Translations under genes and position numbers: made by a program
In this document: piece by piece, positions 32,283 to 41,614 of the stretch
Position numbering within the stretch: the stretch's first letter is position 1
Layout: each line of letters starts with the position of its first letter
The notes under the pieces: generated by a model
What the model was told of the DNA's origin: nothing
The model's database searches: none
Seen by the model: the letters and a program-made list of their open reading frames with translations, nothing else
DNA from: UBA3910 sp002391465
GTDB lineage: Bacteria; Bacillota; Limnochordia; Darwinibacteriales; Darwinibacteriaceae
NCBI GenBank assembly: GCA_030054835.1
Contig: JASGVS010000031.1
Span: forward strand, 27,584 to 91,583
Reading direction: 5' to 3'
DNA: 64,000 nt

Positions 32283-35200
32283 TTGTCCTTACACAATCTG
32301 ACCGATTTAGTGCGGCAGAGTAGAGAACTGGTGGCGGCACGGGAGACTATTGAAAAGGGCCGCAGCCATATTTTTACCGGGCTTTCCGGCGGGCAGCGTT
32401 CAATCTTTCTCAGCGCAATTTACAATCCAAACCGGGTGACCTTAGTGGTTACCCCCAGTTTAGACCAAGCGGAAAAACTGGCTGCAGATGCGGCTGTTCT
32501 GCTGCCCCACTGCAGTCCCCTCATCTGGGAAGGTAACGAGCTCATGCCCTATGAAGAGGCCTTGCCCGCTTTGGATCTGCGCACGGAACGGCTGCAGGTT
32601 CTGCAGCTGGGAAGAAGGCCCGGTACTATCATCTTTGCTCCGGTGATCGGCTTGCTGGAGGGATTGGCGGGGGCTGACCGCTTCTTAAATTCGCAATTTT
32701 CAGTAGATTTGTCCTCCCGCTTCGATCTGGATGAACTGGCGGAAAGGCTTGTTATGCTCGGCTATGAGCGGCTCCCGGCTGTGGAGGGTCCGGGGCAGTT
32801 CAGTATTCGAGGCGGTATTGTGGACATCAGTCCGGTTACAATGGACCAGCCGGTACGACTAGAGTTTTTTGGCGATGAAATTGACTCTCTTCGCCTGTTC
32901 AGCTACGAAACGCAGCGGTCCCTGGAGAACATCCAGGAGGTTGTAATTGGCCCCGCCCGGGAGACTTTATACGATGCTGCTGAGCTGGAACAGATTAAGG
33001 AAGCCATTTGGGAGGCTGCCCAAGTCCAAGGCGAACGCCTGCACAGGCTGATGCGGGTAGAAGAGGCGGATCATCTCCAGGCTCAGGTGGCCCGCCATCT
33101 GGAAGCCTTTGAAGAGCGGGGCTATTTCCCCGGTATGGAGCAGTACAAACCGTTCCTTGGCAAGCTAGCTACCTTGTTTGATTACCTGCCCGAGGATCTG
33201 CTTCTCATATTAGACGAGCCCCTGCGCCTGAAAGAGGCGGTTGATCATGCCTATTTGGAAATAAGTGAGACCATTGCCCAACTAGTAGAGAGGGGCAAGG
33301 TTTTACCTGCCTTAACGGGTCTTTATCGGGATTGGACAGAGCTGTGGCAGATTTTCCAGCGTTATAACCCCCTTTACCTTTCCGTGTTGGGTAAACGGGT
33401 GACAGGCATGGAGGGGGCGAGCAGTACCTCCTTGGGCCTGCGCATGCCTGAACACTTTGCCGGCAGTATTGAGCGCATGCTGAAACAGGTGAAAAAGTGG
33501 CGACGGGATCACTACCGTATCCTGCTTCTCGTTTCCACCCAGGAGCGGGGCGAGCGGTTGGTGGAGATCTTGCGGGAAGAGGAAGTACCTGCCCTTTACG
33601 TTGAGGAGCTTGGTAAAGAGCTTCAGATCGGCAACTGCGTGATCACCACGGGTGATCTCCAGACCGGATTTGAATTCCCCGCCTTTAAACTGGTTGTCCT
33701 AACTGAATTGGAGCTGTACGGTAGGGAGCGGGTGAGGGCCCGGCCCACCAAGGTGGAAGAGGGGCTGAAGATCGCCCCCAGCGAGCTCAAACCCGGTGAT
33801 TACGTGGTCCATATCAACCACGGGATCGGTCAGTATATGGGCATTGAAGTCCTGCAGGTTGATGACCGCTCCAAAGACTACCTGCTCATTCGCTACGCAG
33901 GAAAAGACCGACTTTACGTACCAACGGACCAGATTCACCTTCTCCAGCGCTATGTTGGCCTAGATGAGGGTGCACCCCGCCTGTCCAAATTGGGCGGCAA
34001 CGAGTGGGCCCGGGTCAAGCAGAAGGCCAAGGAATCGGTACATAAAATGGCGGAAGGCCTGCTTGAATTGTACGCTGAGCGCCAGGCCGTGCCCGGTTTT
34101 GCCTTTTCGGAAGATACCCCTTGGCAGCGGGACTTAGAGGCCACTTTTCCCTACCAGGAAACGCCTGACCAAATGGAAGCAATCGAGGCGGTTAAGGGGG
34201 ATATGGAGAAACCAAGACCCATGGACCGTCTGCTCTGCGGCGATGTGGGTTACGGCAAGACGGAAGTGGCGGTACGGGCCGCTTTCAAAGCGGTTACCAA
34301 CGACAAACAAGTAGCTGTGCTCGTACCTACCACCATTTTAGCCCAGCAGCACCACCGCACTTTCGTCGAGCGTTTTGAAGGTTTCCCCGTTAATGTGGGA
34401 GTGGTGAGCCGCTTCCAATCCCAGCGGGAGATTACCAAAACAATTAAGGGGCTTGCCTCAGGCGCAATCGACATTGTGATCGGCACCCACAGGCTGCTCT
34501 CTTCGGACGTGAAGTTCAAGGATTTGGGCTTGGTAATTATCGACGAGGAGCAGCGGTTTGGTGTTGCCCAAAAAGAATGGTTGAAAAAGGTGGCACCGAC
34601 CGTGGACGTGCTTACGTTATCGGCCACGCCCATCCCCCGGACGCTGCACATGGCTATGGTGGGTGTGCGTGATATGAGTGTGATAGCTACTCCGCCTGAG
34701 GATCGCTATCCGGTTCGGACCTATGTGGTGGAATACGATGAACAGCTCATCCGCCAGGCGATTATGCGGGAGTTGGCCCGTCAAGGACAGGTGTATTTCG
34801 TCCACAACCGGGTTCATTCCATTGATTATGTTTACAGCGAGCTGCAGAAACTGGTGCCCGAGGCCCGCATTGCTGTTGCCCATGGGCAGATGGATGAGGC
34901 CGTTTTAGAGCGGGTAATGCTCGATTTTTACAACGGTGAGTTTGATATCCTGCTCTGCACCACCATCATTGAAAGCGGGATGGATATTGCCAATGTAAAC
35001 ACCTTGATTGTGGACAACGCGGACTACTTCGGCCTAGCCCAGCTTTATCAGCTGCGGGGCCGGGTTGGGCGCACTAACCGGGTGGCATATGCCTACTTCA
35101 CCCACCGTAAAGACAAGATCTTAACGGAAGAAGCGGAAAAAAGGCTGTCCGCCATTAAGGAATTTACCGAACTGGGCTCCGGTATCCGCATCGCCATGCG

Positions 35201-35786
35201 CGATTTGGAGATCCGGGGAGCAGGGAACCTGTTAGGCCCAGAGCAGCATGGGTTTATTGCCTCGGTCGGCTTTGAGCTTTACACTAAGCTCTTAGAAGAA
35301 TCCATCCGTGAGCTGAAAGGTGAAAAGGTTGTGGAACCGCCTGAACCTGTATTAGATCTACAGGTTAACGCCTACATCGACGATCGCTACGTGGGCGACC
35401 CGGCGCAGAAGGTGGAACTTTATCAGAAGATCATTAATGTGACTGATTTAGAGGCCTGCGCCGAGCTGGAGGATGAAATAACGGACCGCTTTGGCGATCC
35501 CCCCGATGCGGTATACAACCTGCTCCAGATCGGCCGGATAAGAGTGTTGTCCCGCCGGGCGGGCATTGCCAATATTATGGCCCGGGAGCGGCACTTTGAG
35601 ATCAAGTTCCTGGAAGGTTTGGCCATTGACGCCGAGCAGTACGCAGAACTATACCAGCGTTATCGGGGCAAAATCTCTTACCGCCACGGGAAAGCGGGGA
35701 GGCTGCTTGTGGAGCGGAGGGCCCATGAAGAAGGTAAGAGCCTAGCCTTTCTAATCGACGTACTCGCCACTTTGCAGAATGAATAA
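32283..35786 (+). CDS. mfd: Transcription-repair coupling factor Mfd
   Basis: This 1167-residue translocase removes stalled RNA polymerase and recruits UvrA. The N-terminal third is UvrB-like (FTGLSGGQRSIFLSAI, EGPGQFSIRGGIVDISP); the CarD-like polymerase-binding domain is at about 500-560 (LKPGDYVVHINHGIGQYMG); the motor has GDVGYGKTEVA, IIDEEQRFGV, LSATPIPRTLHMAM and QLRGRVGR; and a TRCF C-terminal domain follows. The length is typical. The start is TTG at 32283 after AAAGGGG. Confidence 0.97.
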   Translation: MSLHNLTDLVRQSRELVAARETIEKGRSHIFTGLSGGQRSIFLSAIYNPNRVTLVVTPSLDQAEKLAADAAVLLPHCSPLIWEGNELMPYEEALPALDLRTERLQVLQLGRRPGTIIFAPVIGLLEGLAGADRFLNSQFSVDLSSRFDLDELAERLVMLGYERLPAVEGPGQFSIRGGIVDISPVTMDQPVRLEFFGDEIDSLRLFSYETQRSLENIQEVVIGPARETLYDAAELEQIKEAIWEAAQVQGERLHRLMRVEEADHLQAQVARHLEAFEERGYFPGMEQYKPFLGKLATLFDYLPEDLLLILDEPLRLKEAVDHAYLEISETIAQLVERGKVLPALTGLYRDWTELWQIFQRYNPLYLSVLGKRVTGMEGASSTSLGLRMPEHFAGSIERMLKQVKKWRRDHYRILLLVSTQERGERLVEILREEEVPALYVEELGKELQIGNCVITTGDLQTGFEFPAFKLVVLTELELYGRERVRARPTKVEEGLKIAPSELKPGDYVVHINHGIGQYMGIEVLQVDDRSKDYLLIRYAGKDRLYVPTDQIHLLQRYVGLDEGAPRLSKLGGNEWARVKQKAKESVHKMAEGLLELYAERQAVPGFAFSEDTPWQRDLEATFPYQETPDQMEAIEAVKGDMEKPRPMDRLLCGDVGYGKTEVAVRAAFKAVTNDKQVAVLVPTTILAQQHHRTFVERFEGFPVNVGVVSRFQSQREITKTIKGLASGAIDIVIGTHRLLSSDVKFKDLGLVIIDEEQRFGVAQKEWLKKVAPTVDVLTLSATPIPRTLHMAMVGVRDMSVIATPPEDRYPVRTYVVEYDEQLIRQAIMRELARQGQVYFVHNRVHSIDYVYSELQKLVPEARIAVAHGQMDEAVLERVMLDFYNGEFDILLCTTIIESGMDIANVNTLIVDNADYFGLAQLYQLRGRVGRTNRVAYAYFTHRKDKILTEEAEKRLSAIKEFTELGSGIRIAMRDLEIRGAGNLLGPEQHGFIASVGFELYTKLLEESIRELKGEKVVEPPEPVLDLQVNAYIDDRYVGDPAQKVELYQKIINVTDLEACAELEDEITDRFGDPPDAVYNLLQIGRIRVLSRRAGIANIMARERHFEIKFLEGLAIDAEQYAELYQRYRGKISYRHGKAGRLLVERRAHEEGKSLAFLIDVLATLQNE

Positions 35787-35842
35787 AAGTGGAAGTGCAG
35801 GTCATACTAATCCCGAGCCAACTTAACAGGAGGGGTGCGACT

Positions 35843-36376
35843 TTGAAGGCAACGGGTATAGTAAGACGTATTGACGATTTGGGTCGCGTTGTCATTCCCA
35901 AAGAAATCCGGCGCACTTTGCGAATCCGCGAAGGCGATCCCTTAGAAATTTTTGTTGATCGGGACGGAGAAGTCATTCTCAAAAAGTATTCACCCATCGG
36001 TGAATTAGGCGATTTCGCCCAGGAATATTCTGACTCCCTCTATGAGACCACGAATCATATTGCAATCATTACTGATCGTGATGCAGTTGTCGCGGTATCG
36101 GGGGCACCCAAGAAACAGTGGATCGATCAAAATGTAGTTGCAGTGGTTGAAGAGGCGATGGAAACGCGGAAGACCATTATCACCCGGGCCGGGGAACACC
36201 CTGAAGGGGAGCAGTGGGACTTTGCCATGCAGGTGATTGCGCCCATCATTTCGGAGGGAGACCCCATAGGCACCGTAATCCTCGGCAGCAACGATCCCAA
36301 TGTGACCCTGGGTGAATTGGAGACAAAGCTGTGCGAAACGGCGGCGGGCTTTTTGGCAAAACAGATGGAGCAGTAA
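35843..36376 (+). CDS. spoVT: Stage V sporulation regulator SpoVT
   Basis: This 177-residue protein has an AbrB-type swapped-hairpin DNA-binding domain (KATGIVRRIDDLGRVVIPKE, LRIREGDPLEIFVD) and a C-terminal GAF-like domain. SpoVT tunes forespore gene expression under sigma G. I chose the TTG at 35843 because it is placed properly after AACAGGAGGGG and gives the length of the Bacillus protein; an upstream ATG would add 18 unrelated residues. It lies between mfd and spoVB as in Bacillus. Confidence 0.94.
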   Translation: MKATGIVRRIDDLGRVVIPKEIRRTLRIREGDPLEIFVDRDGEVILKKYSPIGELGDFAQEYSDSLYETTNHIAIITDRDAVVAVSGAPKKQWIDQNVVAVVEEAMETRKTIITRAGEHPEGEQWDFAMQVIAPIISEGDPIGTVILGSNDPNVTLGELETKLCETAAGFLAKQMEQ

Positions 36377-36472
36377 CAAGGGGCAAATATATAAAGAAAG
36401 TGCAGGGGACTCCTAGCGGTCATAACCCAATCCTTACCGGCGTAAGTTGGAATACGGAAGGGAAGAAGGTAA

Positions 36473-38071
36473 ATGGCCAAGGAGTCTTTTTTGCGGGGAG
36501 CGGTAATTCTAGCGGCAGCCAGCGCAGTGAGCCGGGTGATTGGGCTTGCCTATATGGTTGTGCTCCCCCGGATCATTTATGCCGACGGTATGGGGTTATA
36601 TCAACTGGTGAAGCCCATCCACTATTTCGCCGCGGTCTTGGCTATCGCCGGCATGCCGGTGGCCATGGCTAAGATGATTGCGGAGGAAGCGGCGAAAAAG
36701 TCCATGCAGAATGTGAACAAGATCTTCCGCTTGGGCTTCCTGCTTATAGCAAGCACAGGGGCCTTAACAGCCCTTGCCTTAATTTTGGGTGCGCCCCTCT
36801 TTGCCCGCCTTTTCGCCCAGGAAATGGGTGTGCAGAAGACCATTGCCATCCTGGGTTTCTCCTGTTTCCTCCTGGCTTTGGAAGCGGGGATGCGGGGCCT
36901 TTTTCAAGGTCTCCAGTTCATGCTCCCATCTGCTTTGGCCCAGGTTCTGTCCCAGACACTCCGGGTGGTATCCACCATAGGTTTCTGCCTCTGGTTAAGG
37001 CCCCAAGGGGTGGAACAGGCGGTAACGGGTATTGGCTGGGGGTTCGTGGTGGGCGAGGGTACCGGTTGGCTGGTTATGCTCGCCTTTTTTCTTGCCCACA
37101 GACGAAAGCTGCTGGCTGGATTTGCCAGCGAGGCAAAAAAAGAGGCACGCTTAAGGGCTGTGCCAATCCTGAAAAAGCTGCTCCAGTTATCTATTCCTGC
37201 CGTGGTTGTGACCGTACTTTGGCCAATTATGCAGTTGGCCGATAGTCTGCTCATACCCCTCCGTATGCAGGCGGCAGGGTTTTCCACTGAAGTAATCCGG
37301 GAAGGCTTGGGGCATATGGGGATGGCCCTGACTCTTGCCCATTTCCCCAATATAGTAACAGTAGCGCTAGCCACCAGCCTGGTACCGGCAATTTCTGAAG
37401 CCTGGGCCTTGAGAAGCAAGCGGTTGGTGAAATACAGGACAGAAGAGGCGGTGCGCATGGCCCTAATCTTCGGCATTCCAGCCTACGCCATCCTCTTTGT
37501 GATGGGTGGTCCCTTAGGTGAAGTGCTCTTTGGCTACGGGGAAATCGGGGCTCAGCTCAAGATTTTGGCTACAGGTACAATCACTTTGGGCCTAATCCAA
37601 GCCACTACGGCCGTGCTGCAAGGTTTGGGCTCCATGCTCATTCCGGTGCGCAATCTAGCCCTTGGTACCGCAGTCAAGTTCGCCCTCAACTACGTTTTAG
37701 TGGTAGACCCCCACTTAGGCATTCTGGGTGCAGCCTTAAGCACCGCCGCCGCTTGGGCGGTTGTGGCCTTGCTTAATGTGCTGGCGGTTAATGGGAGGGT
37801 GGGACGTATTGTTCCCCTGCGGCGGGGAGTGCTCTACCCGGCTGCAGCCGCAGCGGTCACGTCCTTTGGTATGTACTATCTTTGGGATACTCTAGCCTAC
37901 TTTATTCCCAGCGGCCTGGCCACCTTGGGCAGTTTGGCAGCTGGCATAATCCTCTACTTCCTGCTCCTTGTGATGTGGGGCAGTTTGGCGGGGCGGGATC
38001 TGCACCTGATCCCCGTTTTCGGCAGGCGCATAGAGCGTTTTCTTCAAGACTGGGGTTTCCTGCGCAGTTGA
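36473..38071 (+). CDS. spoVB: SpoVB-like polysaccharide/lipid II flippase-family protein
   Basis: This 532-residue membrane protein has about 14 helices and belongs to the MVF/MATE-like polysaccharide transport family. It begins ESFLRGAVILAAASAVSRVIGLAYMV, typical of SpoVB/YabM, and contains GMPVAMAKMIAEEA and GLFQGLQFMLPSALAQ. SpoVB is needed for spore cortex synthesis. Its end overlaps the convergent mazG gene by 28 bp. Confidence 0.9.
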   Translation: MAKESFLRGAVILAAASAVSRVIGLAYMVVLPRIIYADGMGLYQLVKPIHYFAAVLAIAGMPVAMAKMIAEEAAKKSMQNVNKIFRLGFLLIASTGALTALALILGAPLFARLFAQEMGVQKTIAILGFSCFLLALEAGMRGLFQGLQFMLPSALAQVLSQTLRVVSTIGFCLWLRPQGVEQAVTGIGWGFVVGEGTGWLVMLAFFLAHRRKLLAGFASEAKKEARLRAVPILKKLLQLSIPAVVVTVLWPIMQLADSLLIPLRMQAAGFSTEVIREGLGHMGMALTLAHFPNIVTVALATSLVPAISEAWALRSKRLVKYRTEEAVRMALIFGIPAYAILFVMGGPLGEVLFGYGEIGAQLKILATGTITLGLIQATTAVLQGLGSMLIPVRNLALGTAVKFALNYVLVVDPHLGILGAALSTAAAWAVVALLNVLAVNGRVGRIVPLRRGVLYPAAAAAVTSFGMYYLWDTLAYFIPSGLATLGSLAAGIILYFLLLVMWGSLAGRDLHLIPVFGRRIERFLQDWGFLRS

Positions 38072-38832
38072 AGCTTGGCCTTTTCCCAATAGCGGTCCAT
38101 TTCTTCTAGGGTCATCCCCTCCAGCTTACCACCTTCTGCCGTGATCATCTCTTCCATCAGGCGAAAGCGCTCTACGAATTTGTCCGTGGCTTCCTGCAGG
38201 GTAAACTCTGGATCAACATTGACGAAACGGGCAAAATTAACCGCTGCAAACAGCAGATCGCCCAGTTCTTCCTGGAGTGCTTCTTGGTCTTGACGCCGAT
38301 AAGCTTCACGCACTTCGTCCAGCTCTTCTTCCACTTTCATCAGGACAGGGGCGGGCTCGTCCCAGTCAAAGCCGACTTTTGCCGCTTTTTTCTGTACCTT
38401 CTCTGCCCGCATCAAGGCAGGAAACACTCTGGGCACTCCATCCAGTACCGAGGTTCGCTCTGCGGCCGCCTTTTCGGTGCGTTTGATAGCGTCCCAATTG
38501 CGGGCCACTTCCGCCGGGGTGTCAGCCTCCCCTTCGCCAAAAACGTGGGGGTGGCGTCTGATCAGCTTCTCGCTGAGGTTGGAAATAACATCATCGATTG
38601 TGAAGTGCTCCCCTTCTGCCCCGATTTGGGCGTGGAGCAGGACCTGCAGCAGCACATCCCCCAGCTCATCCATGATGGCCCGGGGGTTATTTTGATCGAT
38701 TGCTTCAAAGAGTTCATACGTTTCTTCCAGCAGGTAGCGCTTGAGGCTGGTATGGGTCTGTTCCCGGTCCCAGGGACAACCGTCCGGGGCGCGGAGTTTA
38801 GCGATTATTTCAACTAGGCGCGACCAACTCAT
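38044..38832 (-). CDS. mazG: Nucleoside triphosphate pyrophosphohydrolase MazG (YabN-like C-terminal part)
   Basis: This 262-residue protein has two MazG units. The first shows LRAPDGCPWDREQTH-SLKRYLLEETYEL and DELGDVLLQVLLHA; the second shows KVEEELDEVREA and EELGDLLFAAVNFAR. It hydrolyses (d)NTPs to monophosphates, cleaning the nucleotide pool. In Bacillus YabN a tetrapyrrole-methylase domain is fused in front; here it is absent. Unusually it points against the spoVB operon. AAGGAG lies 7 nt before the ATG. Confidence 0.93.
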   Translation of the reverse strand: MSWSRLVEIIAKLRAPDGCPWDREQTHTSLKRYLLEETYELFEAIDQNNPRAIMDELGDVLLQVLLHAQIGAEGEHFTIDDVISNLSEKLIRRHPHVFGEGEADTPAEVARNWDAIKRTEKAAAERTSVLDGVPRVFPALMRAEKVQKKAAKVGFDWDEPAPVLMKVEEELDEVREAYRRQDQEALQEELGDLLFAAVNFARFVNVDPEFTLQEATDKFVERFRLMEEMITAEGGKLEGMTLEEMDRYWEKAKLQLRRKPQS

Positions 38833-38856
38833 CTTACCACTCCTTATTCATGAAAG

Positions 38857-38885
38857 GGAAAAGCCCCCTGCACTGCAGGGGGCTT
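38857..38885 (-). terminator. Terminator of the HU gene
   Basis: On the minus strand AAGCCCCCTG / CAGGGGGCTT forms a 10-bp stem followed by TTCCCTTT. It lies between the HU gene and mazG. Confidence 0.8.
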
Positions 38886-38898
38886 AAGACATACGAAT

Positions 38899-39174
38899 TT
38901 ACGGGGCAACTACTTCCCGCAGGGATTTGCCCGGTCTGAAGGCGGGAACCTTAGTGGCCGGAATCATGATTTCCTCTTTAGTTGCGGGGTTTACGCCTTT
39001 GCGAGCTTTGCGCTCCCTTACTTCAAAGGTGCCGAACCCTACAATGGTAACTTTCTCCTCGTTAGCAAGCGTTTCAGAAATGGTTGCAAACACAGCTTCT
39101 ACTGCTTCACTAGCAGCCTTTTTGGTCATACCGGATTTCTCCGCAACACTGGCGATTAGTTCCGCTTTGTTCAC
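38899..39174 (-). CDS. hup: HU family DNA-binding protein
   Basis: This 91-residue nucleoid protein shows MNKAELIASVAEKSGMTKK, VGFGTFEVRERKARKG-NP and the DNA-contacting PAFRPGKSLREVV end. It bends and compacts DNA as a dimer. The start is GTG at 39174, six bases after AAAGGAGGT. A HU gene lies at this spot (hbs-like, near mazG-yabO) in several Clostridia. Confidence 0.97.
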   Translation of the reverse strand: MNKAELIASVAEKSGMTKKAASEAVEAVFATISETLANEEKVTIVGFGTFEVRERKARKGVNPATKEEIMIPATKVPAFRPGKSLREVVAP

Positions 39175-39341
39175 AAAGTAGACCTCCTTTAAGGTAGAAA
39201 TATACCCATTTATTCTAGGATTGATCGGGTTTTCCTGCTATAGTGGTAATATTTTCCCCATTAACTTGGGTTTTACACGCCTTTTTAGAGATTTTCTGTC
39301 AGAAGTTTGGTGAAACTAGTAAAAAAGGCGGGGGGATGAGC

Positions 39342-40304
39342 ATGAGCAGACGTCAACAACAGGCTGTTGTACTGGGATTGGTGCTGGTTGTGGCAGCCAC
39401 TGTCACCATTCTAATCAGCTGGTCCAGCAGCAATAAAAATATCGCTCGGGATTTGAAGCAGGAACCGGAGATCAGCGTTTACGTGAATGAAACGGGAGAG
39501 ATCCTGCAGATGCCCCTGGAACGATACGTGGCAGCGGTGGTTGCGGGGGAAATGTTCCCGGACTGGCCGGTTGAGGCCTACGCAGCCCAGGCTATTTTCG
39601 TACGTAGCTTTACCATGGATTTTATCTCCACAGGTGGAGTGCAGGATAAGTACGGGGCGGATGTGTCAACTTCCATTGAAGAGACCCAGGCCTTCAACCC
39701 CGATGCGGTCACACCGGCCATTGAAGAAGGGGTAGCCAAAACACGAGGTCAGGTTATGACCTATGACAACCGCTTCGTGCGGGCTTGGTTCCATGCCTAT
39801 TCAGGGGGCGTAACCGCCCAGGCGAAGGAAGGCCTCGATTACCAAGAGGCTGAGCCGCCCTTTACCAAAAGCGTCAAGCTGCCCGAAAACGAACACGTAC
39901 CGGAAGATGTGAAGGCGTGGACCGCCCAATATAGTGCCGGTGAATTGAAAAACCTCTTGGCCCAGGCGGGCGTGAATGTGGGAGATATCCAGGCAATAAC
40001 CATCACAGAGCGGGGTCCAACTGACCGGGTGACCAAGATCAAGGTTGTGGGAACAGGCGGTGAGCAGGAGATGAGCGGGCCCGAGTTTCGCTTGGCGGTT
40101 GATTCCACCAAGATGAAGTCCACGCTGGTGCGGGAATTTGAGTTTTCACCGGACAGCGGCCTGACGGTGAGCGGCACCGGGTATGGCCACGGAGTGGGCC
40201 TCAGCCAGTGGGATGCTTACAAAATGGCGGTGGATGGGAAAGACCCCACCGAAATAGTGACCACCTTCTTCGACGGCGTGAAGATCCGGAAGATTTACGA
40301 CTAA
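39342..40304 (+). CDS. SpoIID/LytB domain protein
   Basis: This 320-residue protein has an N-terminal membrane anchor (about 8-28) and an extracellular SpoIID/LytB domain: MPLERYVAAVVAGEMFPDWP with the catalytic-type Glu, AYAAQAIFVRSFTM, and GTGYGHGVGLSQWDAYKMA. SpoIID is a lytic transglycosylase that, with SpoIIP, thins the septum during engulfment; this shorter relative may act there or in other wall processing. The ATG at 39342 is 6 nt from GGCGGGGG; another ATG at 39336 directly abuts it. It is divergent from hup. Confidence 0.88.
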   Translation: MSRRQQQAVVLGLVLVVAATVTILISWSSSNKNIARDLKQEPEISVYVNETGEILQMPLERYVAAVVAGEMFPDWPVEAYAAQAIFVRSFTMDFISTGGVQDKYGADVSTSIEETQAFNPDAVTPAIEEGVAKTRGQVMTYDNRFVRAWFHAYSGGVTAQAKEGLDYQEAEPPFTKSVKLPENEHVPEDVKAWTAQYSAGELKNLLAQAGVNVGDIQAITITERGPTDRVTKIKVVGTGGEQEMSGPEFRLAVDSTKMKSTLVREFEFSPDSGLTVSGTGYGHGVGLSQWDAYKMAVDGKDPTEIVTTFFDGVKIRKIYD

Positions 40305-40366
40305 TTCTAAGTTTGACCCTCCCGGCATAGGATGATAGTAACATTGTGACGGGGGAGGTTCACACA

Positions 40367-40651
40367 GTGGACGAGAGGAGAATCAACGCCCTCAGGCACC
40401 AGCTAGTCTTAGCCGAAAGGGAAAGGCTCACAATCGACGGCGTACTCCATGTGGAAAGCTTCGATGAGAAGGAAATAGTGCTTGATACAGAACTCGGAGG
40501 CCTAGTAATTGAAGGGGAAGAGCTGCATATCAAAGAACTGAATTTGGAAAAGGGCAACCTCCTGGTGAGCGGTTACGTGCGCTCAGTGGAGTATTTGGGC
40601 GAGTCCTTGGCAAAGCGGGGCAAGGGTCTCTTGGCAAGGCTCTTCCGCTAG
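40367..40651 (+). CDS. yabP: Sporulation protein YabP
   Basis: This 94-residue protein shows LTIDGVLHVESFDEKEIVLDTELG and LVIEGEELHIKELNLEKGNLLVSG, the all-beta YabP/YqfC pattern. It is made in the mother cell during sporulation and pairs in the genome with yabQ. The GTG at 40367 has GGGGGAGG at 8 nt; an earlier GTG at 40346 has no Shine-Dalgarno. A 16-bp gap separates it from yabQ. Confidence 0.92.
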   Translation: MDERRINALRHQLVLAERERLTIDGVLHVESFDEKEIVLDTELGGLVIEGEELHIKELNLEKGNLLVSGYVRSVEYLGESLAKRGKGLLARLFR

Positions 40652-40668
40652 GGAGGGGGAGGTAACCC

Positions 40669-41121
40669 ATGCAGCCGCTCAGCACTCAGCTCTACTCCTT
40701 TGGCATTGTAATGCTGGCGGGCGTTTCCCTGGGCGCTTTATTCGACCTGTTCCGTGTTGTCCGCGGTTTACTGCGACCGGGGCTTTTTGGCACGCCCCTT
40801 TTGGATCTGCTCTTTTGGGTTGTCTGTACGCCAGTAATTGTTATCTACCTACTGCTGGCCAACTGGGGTGAGCTGCGGGGTTATGTGGCCATTGCCCTTG
40901 TTTTGGGTTTCGCCTTTTATAAGCTCTTCTTGGGCGAAACGGTTCTGGCCCTTCTCCTTTGGCTTGTCCGGGGGATTAGGGGCGCGCTCAGTCTGATCAT
41001 TTCCTTTTTCTTCTGGCTTTTGGCCGTCCCCGCCCGCCTGGTGGCTCGGCTGGGCTACCATCTTTCCCGGGCAAAACTGCCTGGTTGGCGCCTTAAACCG
41101 CGGCTGAGATGGAGAAAATGA
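40669..41121 (+). CDS. yabQ: Spore cortex protein YabQ
   Basis: This 150-residue membrane protein with about four hydrophobic segments fits YabQ: LSTQLYSFGIVMLAGVSLGALFDLFRVVRGL and LLDLLFWVV. In Bacillus it sits in the outer forespore membrane and is needed for the cortex. The basic tail ends LKPRLRWRK. It lies between yabP and divIC. Confidence 0.9.
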   Translation: MQPLSTQLYSFGIVMLAGVSLGALFDLFRVVRGLLRPGLFGTPLLDLLFWVVCTPVIVIYLLLANWGELRGYVAIALVLGFAFYKLFLGETVLALLLWLVRGIRGALSLIISFFFWLLAVPARLVARLGYHLSRAKLPGWRLKPRLRWRK

Positions 41122-41179
41122 AATGCAAGCAGGATTACGCCGCGCAAGGGGGAAACGAATACAGCGGGAGGTATTGCCA

Positions 41180-41506
41180 ATGGCCCTGAGCGCAAAACAA
41201 AGAAGGTTGAGAGCGATCCTGCTGCTCCTCGTTATCCTTTGGGTCGGCTATCATTTTGCCAGAAGCATAACGGACAACCAGCGGCTGCGGCGGGAGATCG
41301 CAGATTTGGAAGCCCATCTCCGCGTCCTGCAGCTGCGGGGGGAAGAGTTGGAGAAGGAAATAGCCCTCTGGCGGACGCCCGAATACGTGGAACGGGTGGC
41401 CAGGGAGGAACTGGGCCTGGTAAAACCGGGTGAGGTGGTTTACCAGCTGTCCGCTCCCTTAGAAGGGGAAGTGGAACGGGATGTGGCCAAAAGAAGTGGG
41501 GAGTGA
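41180..41506 (+). CDS. divIC: Septum formation initiator DivIC/FtsB-like
   Basis: This 108-residue protein has one N-terminal membrane helix (about 12-32) and a coiled coil (DNQRLRREIADLEAHLRVLQLRGEELEKEI), then TPEYVERVAREELGLVKPGE, the FtsB/DivIC signature. It joins the divisome through FtsL and DivIB. The ATG at 41180 has GGGAGG at 8 nt; a weak ATG at 41123 would add 19 basic residues. A terminator overlaps its stop codon. Confidence 0.9.
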   Translation: MALSAKQRRLRAILLLLVILWVGYHFARSITDNQRLRREIADLEAHLRVLQLRGEELEKEIALWRTPEYVERVAREELGLVKPGEVVYQLSAPLEGEVERDVAKRSGE

Positions 41507-41520
41507 AACTCCCCTTTTTT
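41498..41520 (+). terminator. Terminator of the yabP-yabQ-divIC operon
   Basis: A GGGGAGT / ACTCCCC stem with a GAA loop overlaps the divIC stop codon and is followed by six Ts. Confidence 0.9.
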
Positions 41521-41614
41521 GATCGCCAAAACGGTGTCCCGCTGGGCCTAAATTTGACTTAAACGTAATAAATGGTTCAATTTATTTACAGTCGGTTGTA
41601 GCCAAGGAGTAGTT